A program made the position numbers and the translations under genes. A model generated the notes under the pieces. It saw nothing but the letters and a program-made list of their open reading frames with translations. It made no database searches and was not told the DNA's origin. Below are positions 1 to 7,175 of a stretch of 16,119 nucleotides of DNA, in pieces (position 1 is the first letter of the stretch; each line of letters begins with the position of its first letter). The stretch spans positions 1-16,119 of the forward strand of contig CAYLOP010000064.1 of NCBI GenBank assembly GCA_964385305.1. Direction: 5' to 3'. The DNA is from CAYLOP01 sp964385305 (GTDB lineage: Bacteria > Chloroflexota > Anaerolineae > Anaerolineales > E44-bin32).

Positions 1-1
1 C

Positions 2-412
2 TTGCCGGGGGCATTCACTTTCGCATACTTGCTGCCATATCCGATTTGGCTCCGGTGGCTGGGTGCGATCCTGCTTTCGATGGGCATCGCGTTGCTGTGG
101 TTATCACACCACTACCTCGGCGTAAGTTTCAACTCCCTGGTGGTCGTGAAAGAGCGTTCCTTCATCGAGAGCGGACCCTACCGCTGGATCAGACACCCCA
201 TCTACTCGGCTTATTTTATGAATTACATTGGTGGTGGACTGCTGGCGAGCAATTGGGTCCTAACTTTCATCCCCGTGATCCTCTTTGGTGTATTGGTTCA
301 ACAGCGTGTGGGAAGGGAGGAGGAATCCCTCATCGAGCAATTTGGGGAGGACTATCGCGCCTACATGACTCGCACAGGCAGATTCTTTCCGTGGGTTAGA
401 TCTTCGCGCTAG
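2..412 (+). CDS. ICMT/PEMT-family membrane methyltransferase, 3' part
   Basis: C-terminal part of a membrane protein of the isoprenylcysteine carboxyl methyltransferase / phospholipid methyltransferase-like family. The reading frame is open to the window edge, so the true start lies upstream; the TTG at position 2 is not taken as the start. Two hydrophobic stretches (about residues 14-37 and 72-99 of the visible part) flank the family hallmark GPYRWIRHP (58-66), which forms part of the SAM-binding region. The C-terminus has the usual acidic and aromatic tail, REEESLIEQFGEDYRAY, followed by a short basic end. The family methylates small thiols, lipids or prenylated cysteines at the membrane; the substrate here cannot be told. 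It lies 21 bases before the Fpg-like gene on the same strand, so co-transcription is likely. A second, broken member of the same family lies at 13837-14393. Confidence 0.85.
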   Translation: MPGAFTFAYLLPYPIWLRWLGAILLSMGIALLWLSHHYLGVSFNSLVVVKERSFIESGPYRWIRHPIYSAYFMNYIGGGLLASNWVLTFIPVILFGVLVQQRVGREEESLIEQFGEDYRAYMTRTGRFFPWVRSSR

Positions 413-414
413 CT

Positions 415-424
415 GGAGGGGAGG
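415..424 (+). promoter_or_regulatory. Strong Shine-Dalgarno for the Fpg-like gene
   Basis: The sequence GGAGGGGAGG ends 9 bases before the GTG at 434. This position decides that 434, and not the in-frame GTG at 424 that overlaps this very site, was the original start of the glycosylase gene. Confidence 0.7.
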
Positions 425-433
425 TGTGTGCAA

Positions 434-1224
434 GTGATCGAATTGCCCGAAGCAAGCGGATCGTATTTGGAAATCAGGGCAATGCCTCACACCGCTTTGC
501 GTTCTACAGCCAGCCTCCACAGCCCTATGAAACCATCCTTGAAGGTAAACAAATCAGCGGAGCCACCGACCATGGCTCTGCAATTCTGATATCGCTTGAG
601 CCGGATTATGTGCTTGTGCTCGGGGGTGGTGGCGAGAAGATCTTGCACCACCAAAACGATGAGACGTTTCCTAAGAAATACCATCTCTTGCTTAAATTCC
701 ATGATGACACATGGCTAACGGTCACCGTTCAAGGGTGGGGGAATGCCATGCTCTTGCTTCAATCCGAAGCCAGCACACACTCTCATATTGGTAAAAGCAG
801 GGTCTCACCACTGAGCGATGCCTTTACCTTCAAGCATCTTCAGGGCTCAATTTCAACACTTGACGAGAGCGATCCAAGGAGCATCAAGTACTTCCTCATC
901 GGCGAGCCCGGCGTCTGGGGCGTGGGGAACGGCTACCTGCAGGACATCCTCAACCGCGCCAAAATCCATCCCAGGAGAAGGGCAGCAGAGCTCAGCAATG
1001 ATGAAAGAAGGGTGCTTCACCAGGAGATACGCGAAACGCTGAGTCAGGCAGTGGATCAGCGCGGTCGGGACACGGAGCGCGATCTCTATAACCTGCCAGG
1101 ATCGTACCGGTGCATTATGGATCGCAGGAGTGTGGGCCAGCCCTGCTCCGGTTGTGGGACACCCATTGAGAAGATCCGTTACCTTGGGGGTGCATGCTAC
1201 ATTTGTCCACAATGCCAGGGTTAA
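434..1224 (+). pseudogene. Fpg/Nei-like DNA glycosylase, N-terminally disrupted
   Basis: Homologue of the formamidopyrimidine-DNA glycosylase / endonuclease VIII group whose proteins begin MIELPEA, a subgroup lacking the usual Pro2. From GTG 434 the frame reads V(M)IELPEA, then leaves the family pattern and stops at 587-589. From about position 454 the family continues in the other frame: SKRIVF, HRFAFY, a beta-sandwich region, the H2TH region with GVGNGYLQDILNRAKIHP, GRDTERDLY, and a C-terminal zinc finger CSGC-x16-CPQC. About 12-13 residues that normally join IELPEA to the GKR segment are missing, and the frame shift implies a loss of 3n+1 bases (roughly 34-40). The body of the gene stays open from 424 to 1224, so a protein from GTG 424 (266 residues) is possible, but it would lack the N-terminal catalytic segment with its Glu. 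Function in base-excision repair is therefore probably lost. Confidence 0.75.
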
Positions 1225-1477
1225 CCGCTGAATCCTGCTATCGGGTCGAAGCATCCCTCTTGTAAAAATCGGGATCACCGTCCCTTCTTCTGCCGGAGGA
1301 AGACGATGAGCAATGGGGTGATCAAACAACCGTGATCCTAAGTGTGTTTATGAGGTAGGGTATAGGGGACAATCCATGTCCGATTTACCCTTCAATGAAC
1401 CCGCAGCGCACATCGCATCTGTGCAGCAATTTGTTCTAACGGAGTGACACTCCCCTAATCGCATACAGGTTGAATAG

Positions 1478-1484
1478 AAAGGAG
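1478..1484 (+). promoter_or_regulatory. Shine-Dalgarno fixing the VOC protein start
   Basis: AAAGGAG lies 6 bases before ATG 1491 and supports that start over the in-frame TTG at 1470, which lies upstream of the site itself. Confidence 0.6.
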
Positions 1485-1490
1485 CAGATC

Positions 1491-1859
1491 ATGCCTCGAG
1501 TGATTCATTTTGAATTCCCCGCCGACGATCCCGAGCGGGCCATCGCTTTCTACGAGAACGTATTTGGCTGGAAGATTGAGAAGTGGGAAGGTCCGATGGA
1601 GTATTGGCTGATCATGACAGGTCCCGAGGAGGAGCCTGGCATCGATGGCGGATTGACCCGCCGTACGGAACCTGGCATGGGCACGGAAAATACCGTCGGC
1701 GTTGCATCGATCGATGAATACCTGGTGAAAATCGAAGCCAACGGTGGGAAGCTCCTACGACCGAAGTCAGCCGTTCCTGGGGTAGGCTATCTGGCCTATT
1801 GCCAGGACACCGAGGGCAACTCATTCGGCCTCATGCAGGAGGACACAAGCGTACAATAG
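1491..1859 (+). CDS. VOC-superfamily (glyoxalase/bleomycin-resistance fold) protein
   Basis: A 122-residue single-domain protein of the vicinal oxygen chelate fold. The N-terminus VIHFEFPADDPERAIAFYEN, followed by FGW, is the typical first beta-alpha-beta unit. The C-terminal half repeats the fold and ends in the characteristic YLAYCQDTEGNSFGLMQED. Such stand-alone VOC proteins may bind a metal and act as lyases, isomerases, dioxygenases or drug-binding proteins; the PADDPERAIAFY type is widespread and mostly uncharacterised. Start chosen at ATG 1491 because of the well-spaced Shine-Dalgarno. The next gene on the same strand begins 168 bases later, so co-transcription is uncertain. The 266 bases upstream hold no recognised gene; a small inverted repeat, GGAG-TGACA-CTCC, lies at 1441-1453. 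Confidence 0.9.
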   Translation: MPRVIHFEFPADDPERAIAFYENVFGWKIEKWEGPMEYWLIMTGPEEEPGIDGGLTRRTEPGMGTENTVGVASIDEYLVKIEANGGKLLRPKSAVPGVGYLAYCQDTEGNSFGLMQEDTSVQ

Positions 1860-2027
1860 GGTTCCTGTATCACACCCCAAAGGGTTTCGATCCATGACAT
1901 GGAGGGCAGCGATACGCCCTTTTCATTTTATTGTTTATCATTCCATCATGGTTCGGCCTTAGCGGAATATGCATCTCAGGGTAGACTTCACTTCAACCAT
2001 ATTCAACTGAGAACTGAGGATTCCATC

Positions 2028-2564
2028 ATGAAGAAAAGGCCCACCTTACACACGGAGCGTCTGATTCTGCGGCCCTTTTCCCCTCAGGATGCACTTGATG
2101 TGCAGAACCTGGCGGGCGAGCGCGCCATCGCCGCGACCACGCTCAGCATCCCGCATCCTTATGAGGATGGCATGGCGGAGGAATGGATCGGACACCATCA
2201 GGTGCGTTTTGATAGCGGTGAGTCGGTCGTTTTTGCGATCACACTTCGGGAGGGTGGGGCGCTCATTGGGGCGATCGGTTTTGAATTGCAGAAGGAACAC
2301 AGTCGAGCAGAGATGGGTTACTGGGTGGGCGTGCCGTATTGGAATCAGGGCTACTGCACTGAGGCCGCGAGAGAGATGCTTCGCTACGGATTTAAAGAGC
2401 TTGGCTTAAACCGCATTACCGCAACATATTTCCAAGGCAACCCCGCCTCGGGTCGGGTGATGCAGAAAATCGGTATGCAGCACGAAGGGACGTTGCGCCA
2501 GCATGTCCGTAAGTGGGGAGAATACAAGGATCTGGAGTTTTACGCGATTTTGAAGTCGACTTAG
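2028..2564 (+). CDS. GNAT acetyltransferase, RimJ/RimL type
   Basis: A 178-residue acetyltransferase of the GNAT superfamily, closest in style to the RimJ/RimL and spermidine/ribosomal-protein group (Acetyltransf_3). The N-terminus has the usual LHTERLILRPFSPQDA. The acetyl-CoA binding loop is seen as YWNQGYCTEAAREML (about residues 105-119), with GYWVGVPYW before it, and the C-terminal NPASGRVMQKIGM followed by a basic, charged tail matches the family. It should transfer an acetyl group from acetyl-CoA to an amine, perhaps a protein N-terminus, an antibiotic or a polyamine; the target cannot be told. Start ATG 2028 was chosen because GAGGA lies 7 bases upstream and the homology begins there; the longer frame from 1899 adds a sequence unlike the family. 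Confidence 0.9.
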   Translation: MKKRPTLHTERLILRPFSPQDALDVQNLAGERAIAATTLSIPHPYEDGMAEEWIGHHQVRFDSGESVVFAITLREGGALIGAIGFELQKEHSRAEMGYWVGVPYWNQGYCTEAAREMLRYGFKELGLNRITATYFQGNPASGRVMQKIGMQHEGTLRQHVRKWGEYKDLEFYAILKST

Positions 2565-2838
2565 AAAGTTCTGCTTTGAAGTGCTGTACGGGGCAACTTG
2601 AAAGAAATGCGGTGGTACGCCGCGCAGCGATAGCTTGGCGGCTGCAGAATATTCCCAGATTCTGAGCGCACCACGTTGGTGAGCTACCGCTCTCTTTGAA
2701 GCCTTTCGAAGCCGGTCTCGACTACCACATTGGCCTCGTCGCCATCGATTTCCGCCGGATTCACGCTGAAATCCAAAGGGAACGCTCAAACGATTAACCT
2801 ACGCTCACCGTGGGTGAAAGCCTCGATGCCAGCGTGGC
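2565..2838. other. Intergenic region with a possible coding remnant
   Basis: No complete gene. Between 2666 and 2797 (+) there is a 43-codon open stretch ending in TAA, with the readable C-terminal-like segment FEAGLDYHIGLVAIDFRR and no start codon or ribosome binding site. The opposite strand also reads well (SVNPAEIDGDEANVVVETG), so the strand is unclear. It may be the leftover end of a lost gene. I do not recognise the family. A weak hairpin TCACC-GTG-GGTGA lies near 2806-2818 without a T-run. Confidence 0.25.
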
Positions 2839-3963
2839 TCAAGTGAAGGATGCAACCATGTCGTAGATGCGATCGAGGCCTTCTTTCAGATATGACTCCG
2901 GAAGGCCGTAACTGATCCGCAAGTGGTGGTCGATTCCGAAGTGGTCGCCGGGCACGACATAGGTGCTCTTCTCGTGAACGAGGCGGTCGATCAACGCGCT
3001 GGAATTGACATCGACATAGTAACGAACAAAGGCAATGGCTGCGGCCTGCGGCGGTACCAGGCTAAAAATCTCGCCGTGCTCTTCCCACCAGCGCTCGAAG
3101 ACCGCATACCCCTTGCGGATGTACGCGCGCGTACGCTGGAGCAGGCGAGCGTGCACCTCGGGCTTCAAGGCATGCGCGGCGAGCTTGTTGGCGAGCATCG
3201 AGGCGCAGATGGTGACATAGTCCTGCCGTGCCCAGATGGCTTGAATCATCTCGGGCGGCGCGACCACCCAACCGATGCGCAGACCGGGAAGGCCGTAGGC
3301 TTTCGACATGCTTCCAACCGCCAGCACCTTATCGTAGCGCCCATAAAAAGTCGGCGTGATCTCCTCGCGCACGCGTTCCGCGCCGGCGTACACTTCATCA
3401 GTCAGCAGCCACGCGCCTACGCTCTCGGCAGCGGCGACGACGGCATTCATCTCCTCGTCGCTCATGATGTGGCCTGATGGATTGTTGGGGTTGCAGACGG
3501 CGATCAGCTTGGTTTGCGGGGAAACAGCCCGCTCAAGTGCCTCCAGATCGACCGCCCAATCGAGTTCTTCCTTCAGCGAGAAGGTCTTCACGCTTGCGCC
3601 GAGATTCTGTGCGACGCCCCAGATCTGCATATAGTTCGGGAGCATGTAGGCAAGTTCATTGCCTGGCGCCAACACCGTGTGGGTTGAACAGTAGTTCGCC
3701 TGGGCGGCGCCTGTCGTGACAAGAACGTTCTCGGATTTAGCGCCGGGATAGAGTGCAGCGATGCGCTCCCGCAGAAGTGGGATCCCGTCTGCGTGAGGGT
3801 AGTTGAGAGGCGTGGCGAGTAAATCTTCTTCGAGTGTTGGATCCTCCAGGAGTTCTCGCACCAGCAGCGGGTGCACGCCGCTCTCGGAGAGGTTATATTC
3901 AACCTTTTTCTCCCAGAGGGACATGTTGCGCTCTAGATCAAAGGGGACAAAAGTATTTGCCAT
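2839..3963 (-). CDS. Class I/II PLP-dependent aminotransferase
   Basis: A 374-residue fold-type I aminotransferase. Visible residues: NPNNPSG (158-164) with the Asn that contacts PLP, the pyridine-binding Asp in TDEVY (188-192), the Schiff-base Lys at 221 in SMSKAYGLPGLRIGW, and the substrate-carboxylate Arg at about 349 in LRISYG. Length and motif order match the family. It should move an amino group between an amino acid and a 2-oxo acid in the cytosol; the substrate is unknown. ATG 3963 was chosen because AAAGGA sits about 8 bases before it; the upstream ATGs at 3969 and 4011 lack suitable sites. The gene begins 44 bases after the eutC-like gene on the same strand and probably closes the operon, so it likely acts on the product of the dehydratase/reductase pair. 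Similarity to aspartate-type or more specialised enzymes cannot be separated by eye. Confidence 0.92.
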   Translation of the reverse strand: MANTFVPFDLERNMSLWEKKVEYNLSESGVHPLLVRELLEDPTLEEDLLATPLNYPHADGIPLLRERIAALYPGAKSENVLVTTGAAQANYCSTHTVLAPGNELAYMLPNYMQIWGVAQNLGASVKTFSLKEELDWAVDLEALERAVSPQTKLIAVCNPNNPSGHIMSDEEMNAVVAAAESVGAWLLTDEVYAGAERVREEITPTFYGRYDKVLAVGSMSKAYGLPGLRIGWVVAPPEMIQAIWARQDYVTICASMLANKLAAHALKPEVHARLLQRTRAYIRKGYAVFERWWEEHGEIFSLVPPQAAAIAFVRYYVDVNSSALIDRLVHEKSTYVVPGDHFGIDHHLRISYGLPESYLKEGLDRIYDMVASFT

Positions 3964-4007
3964 GATCATTTCCTTTACATGTCTTATGGATGGATGCCTG
4001 AGTTCGG

Positions 4008-4997
4008 TCAATCCCCGAAGGGGACGCCAAGCCCAGCTTGGACTGCTCTCTCATATGCCAGCAGCGCGATTTGGGTATCCTGCACGCCGACACCCGTTAG
4101 GTCGCAGACTGTGATCTCATCCTCGCTCTGCCGCCCGGGTGCGGAACCTGAGGTCAGCTCGCCCAATTCCGTGATTGCCTCCGTTTCGGACAACACGCCT
4201 GCCTCGAGGGCGTGGTGAAGCTCGCCCAGGCGGAAGCATTGTGACTTGCGGTCACACACGATGCGGTCGGCGTACGCGAAGACGTCAGCGTGCAGTTCTT
4301 GCTTATGTTCTGCGTCTGATCCCATGCAGGTGATGTGTATGCCGGGATGCAGCCACCCGGCTTGCAGGTAAGGCTCACGCGAGGGTGTGGTGGTGACGAG
4401 CGAAAAGCATCCCTCAACGACCTCTTGGACACTCTTGGCAATGATGACCTCGACGCCGAGTTCTTCGCTCATCTCGTGTGCGTACGCCTCACACTCCTCC
4501 GGGATGATGCTGTAGACCAGCAGACGCTGGAAGTCGCGCACCAACTTCAGGGCGCGAATCTGGTAGCGAGCTTGCATCCCCGCACCGATCACACCGGCTG
4601 TCTCGATTTTCTCGCGCGCTAGGTACTGGGCGGCGATACCACCCGCCGCACCGGTGCGCACATCGGTGAGGTAGCCGTTGTCGAGCAAGACCGCCTCCGG
4701 GAAGCCGGTCACTGCACTCACCACAATCATCATGCCGCTTCCGGTGGGAAGCCCTAATTTGTGGTTATCCAGGAAACCGGCGGCGATCTTGATGGCGAAA
4801 TGATCGAGCCCATGGACGTAGGCTGTCTTGACATCGACCTCCCCATTATTTTCAGGCACGTCGACGCGCAGGATGGGGGGAAGGGTGGCAGATCCCTGGG
4901 CTAACTTGGTGAAGCCCTGCGCGACGACCTCAAGCGCTTCGTGGTCTAATCTCACACAGGTACGAATTTCGTTTTCTGTCAGAATGGTTATCTTCAC
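4008..4997 (-). CDS. eutC: EutC-like ornithine cyclodeaminase/mu-crystallin family reductase
   Basis: A 329-residue member of the ornithine cyclodeaminase / mu-crystallin family that resembles EutC of hydroxyectoine utilisation. Family signs: GEVDVKTAYVHGLDHFAIK with Lys57 and Lys70, LDNGYLTDVRT (105-115), and the Rossmann NAD(P)-binding turn GAGMQAR (138-144). EutC-like signs are PPILRVDVPENNGEVDVK, TCMGSDAEHKQEL, CDRKSQ, LGELHHALEAGV and the terminal DLTGVGVQDTQIA. In the EutB/EutC system the dehydratase makes an enamine/imine that this protein reduces, turning hydroxyectoine into ectoine; the related BhcD reduces iminosuccinate. It starts at GTG 4997 with GAGGG 7 bases upstream, 113 bases after the eutB-like gene. 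The ectoine assignment is doubtful because no ectoine hydrolase or deacetylase gene is present in the window. Confidence 0.85.
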   Translation of the reverse strand: MKITILTENEIRTCVRLDHEALEVVAQGFTKLAQGSATLPPILRVDVPENNGEVDVKTAYVHGLDHFAIKIAAGFLDNHKLGLPTGSGMMIVVSAVTGFPEAVLLDNGYLTDVRTGAAGGIAAQYLAREKIETAGVIGAGMQARYQIRALKLVRDFQRLLVYSIIPEECEAYAHEMSEELGVEVIIAKSVQEVVEGCFSLVTTTPSREPYLQAGWLHPGIHITCMGSDAEHKQELHADVFAYADRIVCDRKSQCFRLGELHHALEAGVLSETEAITELGELTSGSAPGRQSEDEITVCDLTGVGVQDTQIALLAYERAVQAGLGVPFGD

Positions 4998-5040
4998 GGT
5001 AGAACCCTCGAAGGACTCTCAGTCTGGTGATCCTGTGGAA

Positions 5041-5058
5041 CCATGGATGATGCCATGG
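5041..5058. repeat. Paired CCATGG palindromes between eutB and eutC
   Basis: Two CCATGG palindromes at 5041-5046 and 5053-5058 are separated by 6 bases. Read on the minus strand they also form a direct repeat, ATCCATGG, at a 12-base period. The RNA could form a 6-bp hairpin in the 113-base gap between the dehydratase and reductase genes. It could affect processing or be a protein-binding site; a chance origin cannot be excluded. Confidence 0.35.
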
Positions 5059-5110
5059 ATTTCCTGTGATGGCTAACTTCCAGGTTACCTGCTGCGTTTT
5101 ACCCTGTCGT

Positions 5111-6085
5111 CTATGCGGCCATTTGCTTTCGGTACACATCCATTAGAAGCGATAGGTCTACATTGCCGCCACTGATGACGACAGCCACGTTGCGACCAAG
5201 GGGCCTCACTTTGCCGCTCAGCAGTGCGGCGATGCCCACAACGCCGCCGCCCTCGACGACAAGTTTTTCCTGAAGTGCGGCGACCATTGCCCGGGCGATC
5301 TCCTCCTCAGTCACCAGCACGTAGTTATCGACGTATTTGCGAACCATCTCGAAGGTGTAGCGGTTATCCTTGTTCAATCCGCCCGCCAACGCATCAGCCA
5401 GCGTCGGTTCTTCGACGACATCGACGAGCTGTCCAGCGCGCACGCTTTCCACCATGGCCGGACCGCGGTCCATGGAAACGCCAATCGTCCGCAGCGAAGG
5501 CCGAGTGTGTTTGAGGGTGAGGGCGATCCCGGAAATCAAACCGCCGCCCGATAGCGGGACGAGTGCCATGTCGATCTCGGGGTCGTCTTCCAGCAGCTCA
5601 AGCCCGATCGTGCCCTGCCCGGCGATCACGGCGGGATCGTCGAAAGGATGCACCATAGTCAAGCCGCGCTGCTCCTGTAGGCGATCGGCGAATGCCATGG
5701 CCTCGTCCTGGTTAGCGCCATGCACGACCAGCTCGGCACCCAGATTGGAGATCCCTGCTTGCTTGTTTTGTGGGACACTCTCCGGTACACACACCACAGC
5801 ATGCACGCCCAATTTACGGGCGATGTAGGAGACCGCCCGACCGTGGTTGCCGCTCGAGACGGTGATCACCCCACGGGCACGCGCCTCTTCGGGCAGGCTG
5901 AGCAGCTTATTTGTGGCGCCGCGCGCCTTGAAAGAGCCGGTGATTTGCAGCGATTCCAGCTTTAGCCGCACATGGGTCCTGGTTGTCTGTGATAGGAGAG
6001 AGGAATCGAGGAGCGGTGTCCTGCGGCAGTAGGGTGCGATTCGCTGACGAGCGAGATAAACGTCCTGCAACTCGATTTCAGGCAT
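5111..6085 (-). CDS. eutB: EutB-like PLP-dependent threonine dehydratase/serine racemase family protein
   Basis: A 324-residue fold-type II PLP enzyme of the threonine dehydratase family, without a C-terminal ACT domain. The Schiff-base Lys is at 53 in ITGSFKARGA, the substrate loop SSGNHGRA is at 77-84, and the phosphate-binding SGGGLISG is at 179-186. The sequence most resembles EutB, the hydroxyectoine dehydratase; supporting stretches are FDDPAVIAGQGTIGLELLED, EEPTLADALAGGLNKDNRYT and VVISGGNVDLSLL. It should remove water from a beta-hydroxy amino compound to give an enamine/imine for the neighbouring reductase. ATG 6085 has AAGGA 8 bases upstream and is the first gene of the cluster. Plain serine/threonine dehydratase, serine racemase or hydroxyaspartate dehydratase are alternatives. 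Confidence 0.87.
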   Translation of the reverse strand: MPEIELQDVYLARQRIAPYCRRTPLLDSSLLSQTTRTHVRLKLESLQITGSFKARGATNKLLSLPEEARARGVITVSSGNHGRAVSYIARKLGVHAVVCVPESVPQNKQAGISNLGAELVVHGANQDEAMAFADRLQEQRGLTMVHPFDDPAVIAGQGTIGLELLEDDPEIDMALVPLSGGGLISGIALTLKHTRPSLRTIGVSMDRGPAMVESVRAGQLVDVVEEPTLADALAGGLNKDNRYTFEMVRKYVDNYVLVTEEEIARAMVAALQEKLVVEGGGVVGIAALLSGKVRPLGRNVAVVISGGNVDLSLLMDVYRKQMAA

Positions 6086-6573
6086 GAGCCCTGTCCTTAT
6101 CCGTGTTCGCTTAAACGTTTGGCAGAAGCCAGGATCCTTGATTATGGCATGCGTTTATCGACCTGGAGTGCGCTGCACTGCATCCACCGTATTATGACGC
6201 TGATGGCTGCCCCTGCCAACCGTACATGCTATGCTTCTGGATGATGTCGATGAGAACTTTGTAAAAACATTCCAACTCTTTATAACGACAGCCACATATT
6301 CCCCAGGCGATTGTTGCTTGCCGGAAATCAGGGTAGCACACCGGTGCTTTGGATCCGGATGTGAAATAACATGCTGGTTGGGAGGACGTGAAAATCGCTG
6401 TGTAAGACTGGGTACACACCCTGCAAGCCATGTCTGAAACCTTTTAGAGGTGTGTCACCCCGTCTAGATGATTAGCCTGAGTCGGTTTCGCCTTTCAGGA
6501 TCATCCGATAAAGCCGAGGATGGGGACTCTTCAAGGACGCCGAAATCACTTTTAGAGAGGGCGTATGCCTGGC
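6086..6573. other. Gene-poor region upstream of eutB
   Basis: About 490 bases with no recognised gene. It must hold the promoter of the eutB cluster, but I could not find a convincing -35/-10 pair. A 79-codon open frame on the minus strand (6431-6192) has a start ATG with AAAAGG 8 bases upstream and encodes seven cysteines, including WGICGCRYKELECF. It resembles nothing I know and is too weak to call as a gene. Confidence 0.4.
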
Positions 6574-6837
6574 CTACGCGGCTATCTCGAGCAATTCTTG
6601 GTTCTGGAATTCTTTGATCGCGTGTCGGCTGTTCTGCAAAGCTTTGCCCGGGGCCTCTAAACTATCCAAGTTGGGTTCGTTGGATATGGGGAATCCAGCA
6701 ACGTATCCCTTCGCCGCCAGGGCTTCCCGCATACGACCTTGCAGCATAGAAAGCGTCGCTTCGTTTTCGCGACACTGTTCGGCCCAGATTTCCTCAAAGT
6801 TCATTCGGTTTGGGGTTTGTGCGATCTGGTTGTCCAC
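6574..6837 (-). CDS. Small hypothetical protein
   Basis: An 87-residue soluble, mostly helical and acidic protein that I do not recognise. It begins MDNQIAQTPNRMNFEEIWAE and ends ELLEIAA. A central amphipathic segment (about 19-43, with QCRENEATLSMLQGRMREAL) could form a coiled coil. There is no signal peptide, membrane segment or cysteine cluster. GTG 6837 is preferred because AGGGAG lies about 10 bases upstream; the internal ATG at codon 12 has no ribosome binding site. It stands alone, with 338 bases between it and the end of the next gene on the same strand. It may be a small accessory protein or a chance frame. Confidence 0.4.
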   Translation of the reverse strand: MDNQIAQTPNRMNFEEIWAEQCRENEATLSMLQGRMREALAAKGYVAGFPISNEPNLDSLEAPGKALQNSRHAIKEFQNQELLEIAA

Positions 6838-7175
6838 AATTTGTTGTCTCCCTAGATGGCATGAACTTCTACGACGTGCATGCGTAAGAGCCTTGCCCTG
6901 CAGAGCGCATGCCTTGCTGCGATGAAGCAGTCGAAAAACAAATAAGTTTTGCGGTTAGCGCCGACTGGGAAACAGTTTTAGATACGCTCTCTCACTCGCC
7001 GAAATCGTCACTTTATAACGCTACTCTGCATCACCATTGAAAACAACAAGCACTCAAAACACGTCGTCAAAGTATAGAGTTGATCTTATGCGATGTCAAT
7101 TTCCGAAGATCCAACGATGGATATTATATTATGGATACGGTGCAAAAGAAAAATGCGGTGTCTAACCTGCCGGGC
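6838..7175. other. Gene-poor region
   Basis: About 340 bases between two minus-strand genes. The region is more AT-rich than its surroundings, notably 6930-7150, and may hold the promoter for the small protein at 6574-6837. I saw no convincing promoter, RNA gene or repeat. A plus-strand frame at 7080-7283 overlaps the end of the next gene and lacks a ribosome binding site. Confidence 0.4.

Noticed and set aside
853..1329. Long minus-strand frame of 158 codons
   Set aside because: It lies antisense to the conserved H2TH and zinc-finger part of the glycosylase gene, which explains its openness.
1899..2027. Upstream extension of the acetyltransferase frame
   Set aside because: The GNAT homology and the ribosome binding site both point to ATG 2028; the extension is unlike the family.
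2923..3477. Plus-strand frame of 184 codons
   Set aside because: It is the antisense shadow of the aminotransferase gene, whose catalytic residues are all in place on the other strand.
6192..6431. Minus-strand 79-codon frame with seven cysteines
   Set aside because: Only a weak AAAAGG site and no recognisable family; noted in the gene-poor region entry but not called as a gene.
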